Shown piece after piece: positions 1 to 6,481 of a stretch of 16,238 nt of DNA; positions within the stretch are counted from its first letter, which is position 1, and every line of letters starts with the position of its first letter. Under the pieces are notes generated by a model. It saw nothing but the letters and a program-made list of their open reading frames with translations, was not told the DNA's origin and did not search any database. Origin of the DNA: Pyrinomonadaceae bacterium. Lineage in GTDB: Bacteria; Acidobacteriota; Blastocatellia; Pyrinomonadales; Pyrinomonadaceae. The position numbers and the translations under genes were made by a program. The stretch covers positions 1 through 16,238 of the forward strand of contig JACCRA010000300.1 in the NCBI GenBank assembly GCA_013813825.1, written 5' to 3'.

Positions 1-240
1 ACTCGTCAACTGGACGCAACGCTGGCGCAAACTCGTCGAAACCGTCAACTCGCAGTTGACTGAGCGATTCAATATCACGCGGATTCGGGTGCGTGACTTC
101 TGGCATTATCAACATCGCATCCTTCGTAAAGTGTTGGCTCATACCGTACTGGTCTTTCTCAATCTCCGACTGAGGCGTCCGCCGCTGGATTTTGAGGGAC
201 TAGTCACCGTTTGAGCGGAAAAGAGTTGCACACTCGGTGT
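1..240 (+). mobile_element. Right end of an IS982-family insertion sequence (left part outside window)
   Basis: The window opens inside a transposase whose C-terminus reads like the IS982 family. After its stop codon comes a short tail ending in GTTGCACACTCGGTGT (225-240). From memory, IS982-family ends read inward as an AC-rich terminus followed by a GTGCAAC motif, and the reverse complement here begins ACACCGAGTGTGCAAC, so I place the right terminus near 240. The left end and the target duplication cannot be seen, so the boundary is an inference. Confidence 0.55.
2..214 (+). CDS. IS982-family transposase, C-terminal 70 residues (partial)
   Basis: This open frame runs from the window edge to a TGA at 212-214. 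It reads ETVNSQLTERFNITRIRVRD, then an FWHYQHRILRKVLAHT segment and a VLVFLNLRLRRPP tail. That arrangement, with the ET..SQL..RF helix followed by the RK.L.HT..VFLN helix, is typical of the end of IS982 DDE transposases, where the ET glutamate belongs to the catalytic core. The upstream part with the two catalytic aspartates lies outside the window, so it is unknown whether the element is intact. Its insertion probably removed the upstream part of the toxin gene that follows. Confidence 0.75.
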   Translation, partial: LVNWTQRWRKLVETVNSQLTERFNITRIRVRDFWHYQHRILRKVLAHTVLVFLNLRLRRPPLDFEGLVTV

Positions 241-291
241 GTAGTATCTACCGCTTGCGGGGTTTAGTGAAATGCGTAGAGGTATCAAAGC

Positions 292-603
292 GTGCCGCTT
301 ACTTTTAGGACATCCAGAAAGCGTGCGCGGCACTTTCAAGACCACGGCTCGGATTTTGGTGCTTTGAATGAAGCTGATTATGAGAGCAAGGCTGGCGCAT
401 TTCTTACGAATCCCTTAAACACAAACACACTGGAAGGAATCAGACCTCGCGACAATGCCACGATAAGGTATAATACCGTGACAGAAGAATACGGCATTAT
501 CAGTTCTGATGGTTACATAAGGACGTATTACAAGCCAGACCCGACGCTGCATGGCTTACCAAGCAACCTTGACTACTTTAACGATAATTGCAATCAAGTA
601 TGA
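292..603 (+). CDS. Orphan polymorphic-toxin C-terminal domain, BECR/colicin-D-like RNase fold suspected (5'-truncated)
   Basis: The 103 residues look like a toxin tip cut from a larger secreted protein. Features seen are HFQDHGSDFGALNEADYESK (14-33), FLTNPLN (37-43), an R/N-rich turn, IRYNTVTEEYGIISSDGYIR (58-77) and TYYKPDP (78-84). A leading His followed by DFG, a helix with FL, then beta strands with Y-N-x-x-T and IRTYY is the pattern of barnase-EndoU-colicin-RelE-like RNase tips, known at the ends of RHS, CdiA and phage-head toxins. The GTG start is nominal: the frame is closed by TAG at 277-279, no ribosome site precedes it, and the IS end lies about 40 bases upstream. The delivery part is therefore missing. 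The ATGA overlap with the next gene supports a toxin-immunity order. Family and RNase activity are inferred. Confidence 0.6.
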   Translation: MPLTFRTSRKRARHFQDHGSDFGALNEADYESKAGAFLTNPLNTNTLEGIRPRDNATIRYNTVTEEYGIISSDGYIRTYYKPDPTLHGLPSNLDYFNDNCNQV

Positions 604-1013
604 TCTACACTTGTCCAGTATGCGGGTTCAATAAACTTGAAGACCCGCCAGCCAATGATGAGATATGCCCTTCTTGCGGCACTCAATTTGGCTACCATGA
701 TTTCACACGGAGTCATGCCGAGTTGCGAGTGCGTTGGTTGGCTAATGGCGCACTATGGCATAGCCGTGTTGACCCCCAACCGCCTAACTGGAACGGCATC
801 CGACAGTTATTCGACACCGGCTTAGTGTATAGCGCGACCACGCCCAACGCAGACTCACAAATCTCGGTTGTAGATTTAGGCGTGCGTGAAAGGGTTATCT
901 CGAATAGCGGGTTGTTTACCTCGAAGGTGAAGGAACGGCTTATAGCTCTTGGTAACTCAGTCCCGCATGTCTTTGCCCATGTTAAATCTGCCACCGCGTC
1001 AGCCGGTAGGTGA
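600..1013 (+). CDS. Cysteine-rich CPCC-type putative immunity protein
   Basis: The 137-residue product starts MIYTCPVCGFNKLEDPP and carries two CxxC pairs (C5/C8, C23/C26 in CPSCG), a treble-clef-like zinc site. It continues FGYHDFTRSHAELRVRW (30-46), then a WNGIRQLFDTG segment (64-74). Small CPxCG...CPxCGxxFGYDD proteins of this kind are common directly after polymorphic-toxin C-terminal domains and are regarded as immunity proteins. The ATG at 600 overlaps the toxin stop as ATGA (600-603), so translation is probably coupled. A TTG twelve bases earlier is possible but less likely. Keeping an intact immunity gene beside a truncated toxin is typical of orphan modules. Neutralising the neighbour is inferred, not shown. 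Confidence 0.65.
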   Translation: MIYTCPVCGFNKLEDPPANDEICPSCGTQFGYHDFTRSHAELRVRWLANGALWHSRVDPQPPNWNGIRQLFDTGLVYSATTPNADSQISVVDLGVRERVISNSGLFTSKVKERLIALGNSVPHVFAHVKSATASAGR

Positions 1014-1015
1014 CT

Positions 1016-1507
1016 ATGCCTAAAATCCTTATATTCGCCCCTTGCGAAAAAGTGATTGTCAGCGAAGAAGACAAAACTACGTCTCTTATTTCGCTGATTG
1101 AGGGCTTCACCATTGGCATTCCCGAAGGCACAGAAGTTCCTGAAGAGGCCACTATCCCAATCAAGTGGCACGTTTTAACCATCTGGGAGAAGATAGAGGG
1201 TGAAGACGAAAAGCGATTTGAGCAACGAATCGAACTCGTCTTGCCTGACGGAAAGAAGCCTCTGGACGAAGCCACTGCAATTGACTTTAAGCCAGAGCCA
1301 AAACGATTCCGCCAAGTGAGCATGATAATCGGTTTCCCCATCTCACCATCGGGATCAGTCATGTTAAAACTTTCGCTCAAAGAAGTAGGACAAAGCGATT
1401 GGCAAGAAGTAGCGGAGTATGCAATCTTCATCACGCGCCCTCAAGCGACGGCAGAGGAAGGTGTAACAAATGAAGAACCCAAGCCCGAAAATGCCGAAGT
1501 CGGATGA
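1016..1507 (+). CDS. DUF6941-like protein of unknown function
   Basis: The start could be ATG 1016 or GTG 1010, only two codons apart; the immunity gene ends at 1013. The 163-residue product is soluble and rich in beta strand. It reads KILIFAPCEKVIVSEEDKTT, SLISLIEGFTIGIPE, PIKWHVLTIWEKIEGE, FEQRIELVLPDGK, then SMIIGFPISPSGSVMLKLSL and a variable acidic tail. The SLI-x-x-x-x-GF pattern, the central W...IW, the PDG turn and the GFPI-G-motif resemble DUF6941, a poorly described family. There is no signal peptide or membrane segment. Its last 38 bases overlap the next small gene. It may be a companion of the toxin module or passenger DNA; function is unknown. Confidence 0.55.
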   Translation: MPKILIFAPCEKVIVSEEDKTTSLISLIEGFTIGIPEGTEVPEEATIPIKWHVLTIWEKIEGEDEKRFEQRIELVLPDGKKPLDEATAIDFKPEPKRFRQVSMIIGFPISPSGSVMLKLSLKEVGQSDWQEVAEYAIFITRPQATAEEGVTNEEPKPENAEVG

Positions 1508-1634
1508 GTTCACGCGCTTTGAGGAGACTCTACGCCGCCTTATGGCCGTCCCGAAAAGCGAAGTGGACAAAGAAAAGGCGAAGTATGAACGCCAGCGCGA
1601 AAAAGAGGGCAAAAGGAAAAGGCCAGCCCAGTGA
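1470..1634 (+). CDS. Small highly charged protein (54 residues), overlapping the DUF6941-like gene
   Basis: ATG 1470 is preceded by AGAGGAAGG (1453-1461), a strong ribosome site 8-9 bases upstream but inside the upstream reading frame. The product reads MKNPSPKMPKSDEFTRFEET, LRRLMAVPKSEVDKEKAKYE, then RQREKEGKRKRPAQ. It looks like a short helix with a D/E-F-x-R-F-x-x-x-L-x-x-L-x-x-VPK-x-E core followed by a charged, probably coiled, K/E/R tail. I recall similar small proteins (xDEFxRF...VPKxEI...) in many bacteria, but no function. The 38-base out-of-frame overlap with the preceding gene, the good ribosome site and the coherent composition argue that it is real. Confidence 0.6.
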   Translation: MKNPSPKMPKSDEFTRFEETLRRLMAVPKSEVDKEKAKYERQREKEGKRKRPAQ

Positions 1635-2694
1635 CTAGCCTTTGCCCTTGCGCTTGCCGCGTTGTTGCCGCCGCTCTTTAGTGGCTCGTTTTCTTGCCGA
1701 TCAGTTCATCAAAGGTCAACCGCTTTCCAGCAACAGACCCTACCGCTTCAATAAACCGATCAGCGTCTTTCCCCCGTCGAGAGTTAAACCTAAAACTCTG
1801 TTCGTCTAAGTAGCGGAACAAGTGAAACGGTTCAACGCTCACATAAGTTCCCTTGATGGTGCGTTTCAACAGGCTCCAAAAGTTCTCCATACCGTTCGTA
1901 TGAATCTGGCCGTCAACGTACTTTTCGGCATGGTCAATCACCTGATGAATGTATTCGGCACTCAAGCCGCTATAGCCTTTCCATCCATCCGTGAAAAGTT
2001 CTGCACCTTGTTCAACATGGCATTTCACTTCCTCATGTAGTGTGGCCTGTGTGGCGTCACAGATGACTTTTGCTCTTATCTTTGCCGTTGCGCTCTAGCA
2101 GCCCCATGACCGCAACCTTACCGCTGCCGCCCGTTCCTTTAATCTTGGCTTCGCGTTTGTCTCTGTGCATGTTGCGGGCAAGTCCGCCAATGTAAGTCTC
2201 ATCAACTTCGACTTGCCCTGATAGCTTCTCGAATGTACCGCTCTGCATGGCAAGGCGGATGCGGTGGAGCAGAAACCATCCCGACTTTTGGGTTACGTCA
2301 ATCGCCTTCGCTACTTCGTATGAACTAATGCCGTTCTTTGCGTTGGTAATGAGCCAGATCGTCGCAAGCCACTTGTTCAGCTTGATCGGGCTATCTTCCA
2401 TCACCGTGCCAACCTTGACGGAAAATTGCTTGTGGCACGTTTTGTTCATACACTTCCATTTGCTGCGAGTTGAAAGATAAGATACGGCCTTGCCTTCACA
2501 GTAAGGGCAAGCCACGCCGTCAGGCCAACGAATCTGCGCCATGAAGGTGTTACAAGTGTCGAGGTCGGAAAAGTAAAGAATGGCCTCTTCAAGCGTTTGC
2601 GGAAAGTCGGTATCTCTGGCTTTCTTTTTGCGGCTGTGTTCCATGCCTGAAGTATCTCATAAAAAGCATGGTGCGTCAACTATATTATTGCCCT
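1635..2694 (-). mobile_element. IS1595/ISXO2-type insertion sequence, degenerate; limits approximate
   Basis: The element is defined by the broken transposase at 1678-2644. On the minus strand the likely outer end upstream of the transposase begins GGGCAATAATATAGTTGACG (from 2694 inward). I could not find a convincing inverted copy at the other side; the best weak candidate, GGGCAAAAGG near 1608, lies inside the 54-residue gene. No 8-base target duplication was found. The left limit is therefore set only at the minus-strand stop near 1635, and the real end could lie on either side. Confidence 0.4.
1678..2644 (-). pseudogene. IS1595/ISXO2-family transposase, frameshifted
   Basis: Two minus-strand frames form one transposase. 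The first (2057-2644) has a zinc ribbon (C46-x2-C49 ... C65-x4-C70, ending KCMNKTCHKQFSVKVGT), the WLIT.AKNG.SS.E.A helix region and the first catalytic motif VEVDETYIGG (D148). The second (down to 1678) has LFTDGWKGYSGL, with the second aspartate, and HTNGMENFWSLLKRTIKGTY, with the IS1595-type asparagine/glutamate box. The frames join around 2068-2085: reading shifts by +1 and recovers KIRAKVICDATQAT. The total span is 967 bases, which is 322 codons plus one extra base, so a one-base insertion is the simplest cause. The size fits the family, and no known slippery site for programmed shifting is present. Probably inactive. Confidence 0.8.
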
Positions 2695-2748
2695 TCTGAG
2701 AACGAAGCTCGACCGCTTCCCAAATATTTTGCGCGCGCCAATCCGCTA

Positions 2749-3155
2749 CCCGCTTCCTCAAACGTATTAATCATTGAAGACTCGCCAGACACTTTTGGAA
2801 ATGTTGCGCGTCTTTTGAAACTATTGGCTATTTGCAAATTTAATGTATTTGGCTGCCCGCCGCTGTGCGTGTTAGGGAAGAGACGCTGCGCGTTGGCGCT
2901 TTGCTATAATCGTCTTCGACATCGGACTCCCTAACACTAACGGGTACGAATTGCTCAAGCGACTGCGGCGCGCGGTGACTTACCCGCACGACGTGTCGGC
3001 GTTGGCTTTGACCGGCTACGCCGCGCCGCAGGAGGTTGAGTCGTCGTTGCGTGCCGGCTACGCCGGGCACTTGGGCGTTGCAGATCGATCCAGCGGAGTC
3101 GGGCGAGACGGTTCAGCGCCTGCTGGCGGGTTGGCGACGACCAGCGAACGAGTAA
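2749..3155 (+). pseudogene. Broken response-regulator receiver (REC) gene
   Basis: Three frames together spell a REC domain. In one, SSNVLIIEDSPDTFGNVARL at about 2755-2814 gives the N-terminal acidic pocket (E-D). In a second, from about 2851, LAARR... and then VFDIGLPNTNGYELLKRLRR at about 2912-2971 supply the phosphoacceptor Asp, followed by LALTGYAAPQEVESSLRAGY (3004-3063) with the switch Thr. In a third, LQIDPAESGETVQRLLAGWR ends at TAA 3153-3155, where the usual KP-loop region and last helix should be. A TAG interrupts the second frame at 2873-2875, and the segment between beta1 and the phosphoacceptor is short and scrambled. At least two frameshifts and one nonsense codon are needed, so the gene is dead. 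An intact paralogue follows at 3267. Confidence 0.75.
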
Positions 3156-3171
3156 GATGAAATTTGCTATC

Positions 3172-3188
3172 GGCGGTATCGAACCGCC
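3172..3188 (+). terminator. Small hairpin after the REC pseudogene
   Basis: GGCGGT (3172-3177) and ACCGCC (3183-3188) form a 6-base perfect stem with a 5-base loop, 17 bases after the pseudogene stop. There is no T-tract behind it, so it may be a relic terminator or chance. Confidence 0.25.
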
Positions 3189-3266
3189 CAATTATGTAGG
3201 ACACTCAATGAGGGGAAAGGCACGCCATTCAGACGCCTCCAGTTCAAGCATCAGGAAGGTAACTCA

Positions 3267-3773
3267 ATGATTGTGAGTTCAACCACAGTACAGCCTGGCG
3301 ACGGTCCCGTCCGTTCGCTCTTCTTCCCGATCCGTCACGCCTCCGCGCAAAACCCGCAAGCCAGCAGTAAACAATCGCCATTGGGCGCTGATGAACAAGC
3401 GAGGTCCGCACCGAAGCCCCGCGCGCTAGTTGTCGATGACGCGCCCGACGTTACCGAGATGTTGGCGATCCTGTTGCAATACGCCGGCTATGAAGTCGTG
3501 ACAGCCTTCTCCGCCCCGCAAGCTCTCGCGGCGGCGCGAGATAATCAGTTCGACGTGATGGTTTCCGATATCGGGATGCCGGGTATGAACGGCTACGAAC
3601 TGGCCGAGACGCTGCGCCGGATGCCCGACTACGAGACGGTACCGATGGTTGCCGTCACGGGCTTCAGCATTTATGACCGCGAACGCGCGCTCCAATCCGG
3701 CTTCGACGCTTTCCTGACCAAGCCCATCAACCCGCAGGATTTGATTAACCTTGTCGAACGCTTACTCAGTTGA
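3267..3773 (+). CDS. Single-domain response regulator (REC, CheY-like) with N-terminal extension
   Basis: The 168-residue protein has a loosely structured, Pro/Gln/Ser-rich N-terminus (1-50) and then one receiver domain (52-167). Visible REC landmarks are the acidic pair D57-D58 in ALVVDDAPDV, the phosphoacceptor D101 in VMVSDIGMPGMNGYELAETL, the switch T131 in MVAVTGFS and the invariant K152 in FLTKPINPQDL. There is no output domain, so it probably acts by protein-protein contact or phosphotransfer under an unlinked histidine kinase. Ribosome site AGGAAGG lies about 8 bases before the ATG. Because REC starts only at residue 52, a later start is possible, but none has a better ribosome site. 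The neighbouring upstream gene is a dead relative. A strong hairpin follows 9 bases after the stop. Confidence 0.9.
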   Translation: MIVSSTTVQPGDGPVRSLFFPIRHASAQNPQASSKQSPLGADEQARSAPKPRALVVDDAPDVTEMLAILLQYAGYEVVTAFSAPQALAAARDNQFDVMVSDIGMPGMNGYELAETLRRMPDYETVPMVAVTGFSIYDRERALQSGFDAFLTKPINPQDLINLVERLLS

Positions 3774-3782
3774 ATGAAGAAC

Positions 3783-3812
3783 GGCCGCGCGGAAACAATC
3801 AACCGCGCGGCC
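3783..3812 (+). terminator. Strong G+C hairpin after the response regulator
   Basis: GGCCGCGCGG (3783-3792) and CCGCGCGGCC (3803-3812) form a perfect 10-base-pair stem with a 10-base loop (AAACAATCAA), starting 9 bases after the stop codon. There is no T-run after it, so termination may be Rho-assisted or L-shaped; the position strongly suggests transcript-end formation or protection. Confidence 0.6.
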
Positions 3813-3962
3813 ATGAGTGTCGGAACAGCAAAAGAGTGTTGAGCGAACGCCAATCGCGGCCACGTCGCGAGAAGCAATCACCCACCCTTCAGTTCTCGCG
3901 CATCTTCCCGCCCCCGCCGCTGCCGCTGTAGCGCCATATTCTTTTTATTGCCCGCGCCTTCG

Positions 3963-3971
3963 TGCTATGGT
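3963..3971 (+). promoter_or_regulatory. Possible extended -10 promoter for the STT3-like gene
   Basis: TGC-TATGGT (3963-3971) matches an extended -10 element (TGn plus 4 of 6 -10 bases), about 60 bases before the ATG at 4031. No well-placed -35 is visible. The 3813-4030 interval otherwise shows no supportable gene. Confidence 0.25.
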
Positions 3972-4030
3972 TTCCACAGTACCGCGAACCCAACTAAAAA
4001 TTTGAGCGATTGAGAGGGAGCGACGCTTTC

Positions 4031-5815
4031 ATGGAGAAAGTCGAAAGTCATCACCCGGCGGCGCGTGATGTCGCCCGCCGCAGCGACGATGCCGCCCCCC
4101 CTATCATAACCGCCGACGAAGCGACCATCCGCGCTCGCCTATGGACGCTGGCACCAACGCTGCATCTCGTCGCCGGCGCTGTCGTCATCGGGGCGGTCTT
4201 TTACTGGCTCCAATTCTCGACGCGCGCCATCTGCTGCGGCGACTTCGACGGCTATTACCACATCCGTTGGAGCCAACTGCTCTGGGACGGCTTGCGTCAA
4301 GGCCAGTTCCCGCCGGCGTTTACATGGCTTCCGCTGACGACGCTGAATCCGCAGGATTACGTCGATCACCACCTGCTGTTCCACGTCCTGCAAATCCCCT
4401 TTACGTGGTTTCGCGACGTACGGCTCGGCGCAAAAGTGTCGGCGGCGCTCTTCGCCGGCCTCGCTGTTTTTTCATGTTACTGGCTCGTCGTGCGCCACCG
4501 CGTTTCATACCCGCCGGTGTGGCTCTTCGCGCTGCTCGGCTGCTCGGCCCCGTTCCTCTACCGGATGAACATGGCGAAGGCGATGAGCGTCTCAATCGTG
4601 CTGCTCATCGTCGGAATTCACTTGCTGTTCACGCGCCGCTACGTGTGGCTGCTGCCGCTGGCGTTCGTGTTCACGCTGACTTACGACATGTTCGTACTGC
4701 TCGGCGTGGCGGCGGCGCTCTGGACGGCGGTGTTGCTATGGAGCGAGAGACGACTGCATTGGCAGCCGCCCGTGTACGTCGGGGCCGGCATCCTGACCGG
4801 ACTCATCATCAACCCTTACTTTCCCAAAAACGTCCAACTGCTTGCCGCGCACGTCGCGATGAAAGTGACGGCTGCGGGCTTCTCCACCGCCGTCGGCAAT
4901 GAGTGGTATCCGTATGACAGTTGGGATTTCTTCAACAACTGCCTGCTCGCCTTCGTCGCCATGTTTGCCGGCTACGTCGCTTTCCAGTGGCGGGAGCGCG
5001 AAGGCTCGGCGCGCCCGCTCTTTTTCCTCATCTTCTCGACCCTGCTCCTGATCGCGAACGCCCGTTGGCGGCGCTTCGCCGAATACTGGCCTCCGTTCGC
5101 CGTCCTCTTCGCCGCCTTCTCGCTGCAACCGCTTCTCGCCGGCGCTCGCGCGGCGTTGCACCAACTGCCAAGCGAGGTGCTCAACGACCTTCAGCCCTTC
5201 CTCGACCGGCAGGAGCGCGCTGAGACGCTTGAACGCGAGCGCGAGCGCAAAAAGGCGGGGCTGGCCGTCGCTGCTTTCACCGGCGTCTTACTAGCGATCT
5301 GGATGGGCTTCACCGTTTTGCGCGAGACACGCGAGATCGCCGACAGCGCGCCGCCCGAAGATTACAGCGCCGGCCTCGCATGGCTGCGCCGCAACGCGCC
5401 CGCCGGCCAACTTGTTTTCAATACCGACTGGGACGACTTCCCCAAACTTTTCTACTACGACCCGACGCACGCCTACGTCTCCGGCCTCGATCCGACTTAC
5501 CTCCACGACCAGAACCCGGAACTTTCTAAACTTTACGAACAGATCACGCTCGGCAAAGAGAAAGACCCCGGCCCGCTGCTCCGCGACCGCTTCGGCGCGC
5601 GCTACGTCTTCACCGACAACGAAGAAGTCCACGACGCCTTTTACAATAACGCCCTCGACAGCGGCTGGTTCGACGAGGTTTACACGGATGAGCACTGCAC
5701 CATTCTTTACCTCCGCGACCAGAAGGGATTGCCGCCCGGCGACGAGATGGAGATGGAAGACGAAGAAGAGAAGGCGACGGAAGGCGGCGCTTCCGCACAA
5801 GGCAATGAGCCGTAA
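4031..5815 (+). CDS. STT3-like GT-C membrane glycosyltransferase
   Basis: The 594-residue integral membrane protein has a polar N-terminus (1-38), a first membrane helix (about 41-61), then the loop motif GDFDGYYHIRW (70-80) with D71-x-D73. It continues with DHHLLFHVLQIPF (112-124), about nine to ten more hydrophobic segments to about 370, and one at about 411-428. A soluble C-terminal domain follows (445-562) with LAWLRRNAPAG, NTDWDDFPKLFYYDP (464-478) and FGARYVFTDNEE. The DxD in the first outer loop, the DHH pair and the WxD-type motif in the C-domain are the STT3/GT-C layout, in which a lipid-linked sugar is transferred at the outer face. The motif is NTDWDD rather than WWDYG, so it need not be an oligosaccharyltransferase. 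The tail (571-580) is very acidic. ATG 4031 is chosen over TTG 4010 because GAGGGAG precedes it. Acceptor and sugar are unknown, and no glycan operon surrounds it. Confidence 0.75.
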   Translation: MEKVESHHPAARDVARRSDDAAPPIITADEATIRARLWTLAPTLHLVAGAVVIGAVFYWLQFSTRAICCGDFDGYYHIRWSQLLWDGLRQGQFPPAFTWLPLTTLNPQDYVDHHLLFHVLQIPFTWFRDVRLGAKVSAALFAGLAVFSCYWLVVRHRVSYPPVWLFALLGCSAPFLYRMNMAKAMSVSIVLLIVGIHLLFTRRYVWLLPLAFVFTLTYDMFVLLGVAAALWTAVLLWSERRLHWQPPVYVGAGILTGLIINPYFPKNVQLLAAHVAMKVTAAGFSTAVGNEWYPYDSWDFFNNCLLAFVAMFAGYVAFQWREREGSARPLFFLIFSTLLLIANARWRRFAEYWPPFAVLFAAFSLQPLLAGARAALHQLPSEVLNDLQPFLDRQERAETLERERERKKAGLAVAAFTGVLLAIWMGFTVLRETREIADSAPPEDYSAGLAWLRRNAPAGQLVFNTDWDDFPKLFYYDPTHAYVSGLDPTYLHDQNPELSKLYEQITLGKEKDPGPLLRDRFGARYVFTDNEEVHDAFYNNALDSGWFDEVYTDEHCTILYLRDQKGLPPGDEMEMEDEEEKATEGGASAQGNEP

Positions 5816-5846
5816 GAGCATCGGCTACATGCGGCTTTTTCCGGCA

Positions 5847-5855
5847 TGGTATAGT
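5847..5855 (+). promoter_or_regulatory. Extended -10 promoter for the Uma2-lipoprotein pair
   Basis: TGG-TATAGT (5847-5855) is a TGn plus a 5-of-6 -10 element, giving a start near 5862 and a leader of about 30 bases. The -35 region is weak, which fits an extended -10 promoter. Confidence 0.4.
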
Positions 5856-5880
5856 GGGGCTTGGCACGCTCTCTCGCCTC

Positions 5881-5885
5881 GGAGG
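5881..5885 (+). promoter_or_regulatory. Ribosome site that fixes the Uma2 start
   Basis: GGAGG five bases before ATG 5891 decides for the 196-residue form rather than the TTG at 5861. Confidence 0.7.
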
Positions 5886-5890
5886 TATTG

Positions 5891-6481
5891 ATGGCAAGTA
5901 ACCCTAAAACATTCCTGACGCCCGAAGAATACCTCGCCATCGAACGTCAGGCCGATTACAAAAGCGAATACTGGAACGGTGCGATGTTCGCGATGGTCGG
6001 CGCCAGCCGCAAGCATAATCTGATCGCCACCAACGTCGTGATCGAGCTTGGTCTGCAACTGAAGAGAAAGCCCTGCGAGCTTTACAATAACGATATGCGT
6101 GTCAGGATTCCGGCGACCGGCTTGTACACTTACCCGGACGTGACGGTGGTGTGTGGCGAACCGCAGTTTGAAGACCAACAAGTGGATACGCTGCTCAATC
6201 CGTTGCTGATCGTCGAAGTCCTCTCCGCTTCAACGCAGAATTATGATCGCGGCCAAAAGTTCAGTAATTACCGCACCATCGAATCGCTAGCGGAGTATCT
6301 ATTGATTTCACAAAACGAATATCGCATCGAGCAGTCCGTCAAACAGGCGGACGGGCGTTGGCTGCTGACCGACATCCGCACGCTCGAAGGCGTCGTCGAG
6401 TTGGCCTCGATTCCCTGCCAGTTGGCGCTCCGGGAGGTCTATGACAAAGTTTCTCTCTCCGACTCGCAAGTGTTGCCATGA
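5891..6481 (+). CDS. Uma2-family (DUF820) PD-(D/E)xK restriction-like endonuclease
   Basis: The 196-residue soluble protein has the whole Uma2 pattern. PEEYLAIER (11-19) and EYWNGAMFAMVGASRKHN (26-43) form the N-terminal part with the conserved His. YPDVTVV (81-87) gives the catalytic D83, LLIVEVLSASTQNYDRGQKF (105-124) gives E109 and K123, and NYRTIESLAEYLLIS (126-140) completes the core. This family has a nuclease fold, occurs in many copies in Cyanobacteria, Chloroflexi and Acidobacteria, and has no settled role. All expected catalytic residues are present. The stop overlaps the next start as ATGA, so the two are probably made together. The cytoplasmic location is inferred from the lack of a signal. 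Confidence 0.92.
   Translation: MASNPKTFLTPEEYLAIERQADYKSEYWNGAMFAMVGASRKHNLIATNVVIELGLQLKRKPCELYNNDMRVRIPATGLYTYPDVTVVCGEPQFEDQQVDTLLNPLLIVEVLSASTQNYDRGQKFSNYRTIESLAEYLLISQNEYRIEQSVKQADGRWLLTDIRTLEGVVELASIPCQLALREVYDKVSLSDSQVLP

Noticed and set aside
139..345. Minus-strand frame with an RHS-like PASGRYYTP string at the IS border
   Set aside because: The string resembles the RHS core end, but it lies on the opposite strand from the toxin domain and spans the IS terminus, so it is most likely chance.
713..1171. Minus-strand frame opposite the immunity gene
   Set aside because: The sense frame has two CxxC pairs and an overlap with the toxin; the antisense frame has nothing recognisable.
3817..4005. 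Plus-strand frame of 62 residues between the response regulator and the STT3-like gene
   Set aside because: No ribosome site, starts just after the terminator hairpin, low-complexity Ala/Pro composition and no recognisable motif.
4141..4902. Long Arg/Ala-rich frame inside the STT3-like gene
   Set aside because: It is the shadow of the real gene in another frame of G+C-rich DNA; the real frame has coherent membrane segments and motifs.
5291..5821. Long minus-strand frame opposite the STT3-like gene's 3' half
   Set aside because: Val/Arg/Ala-rich antisense shadow without ribosome site or domain.
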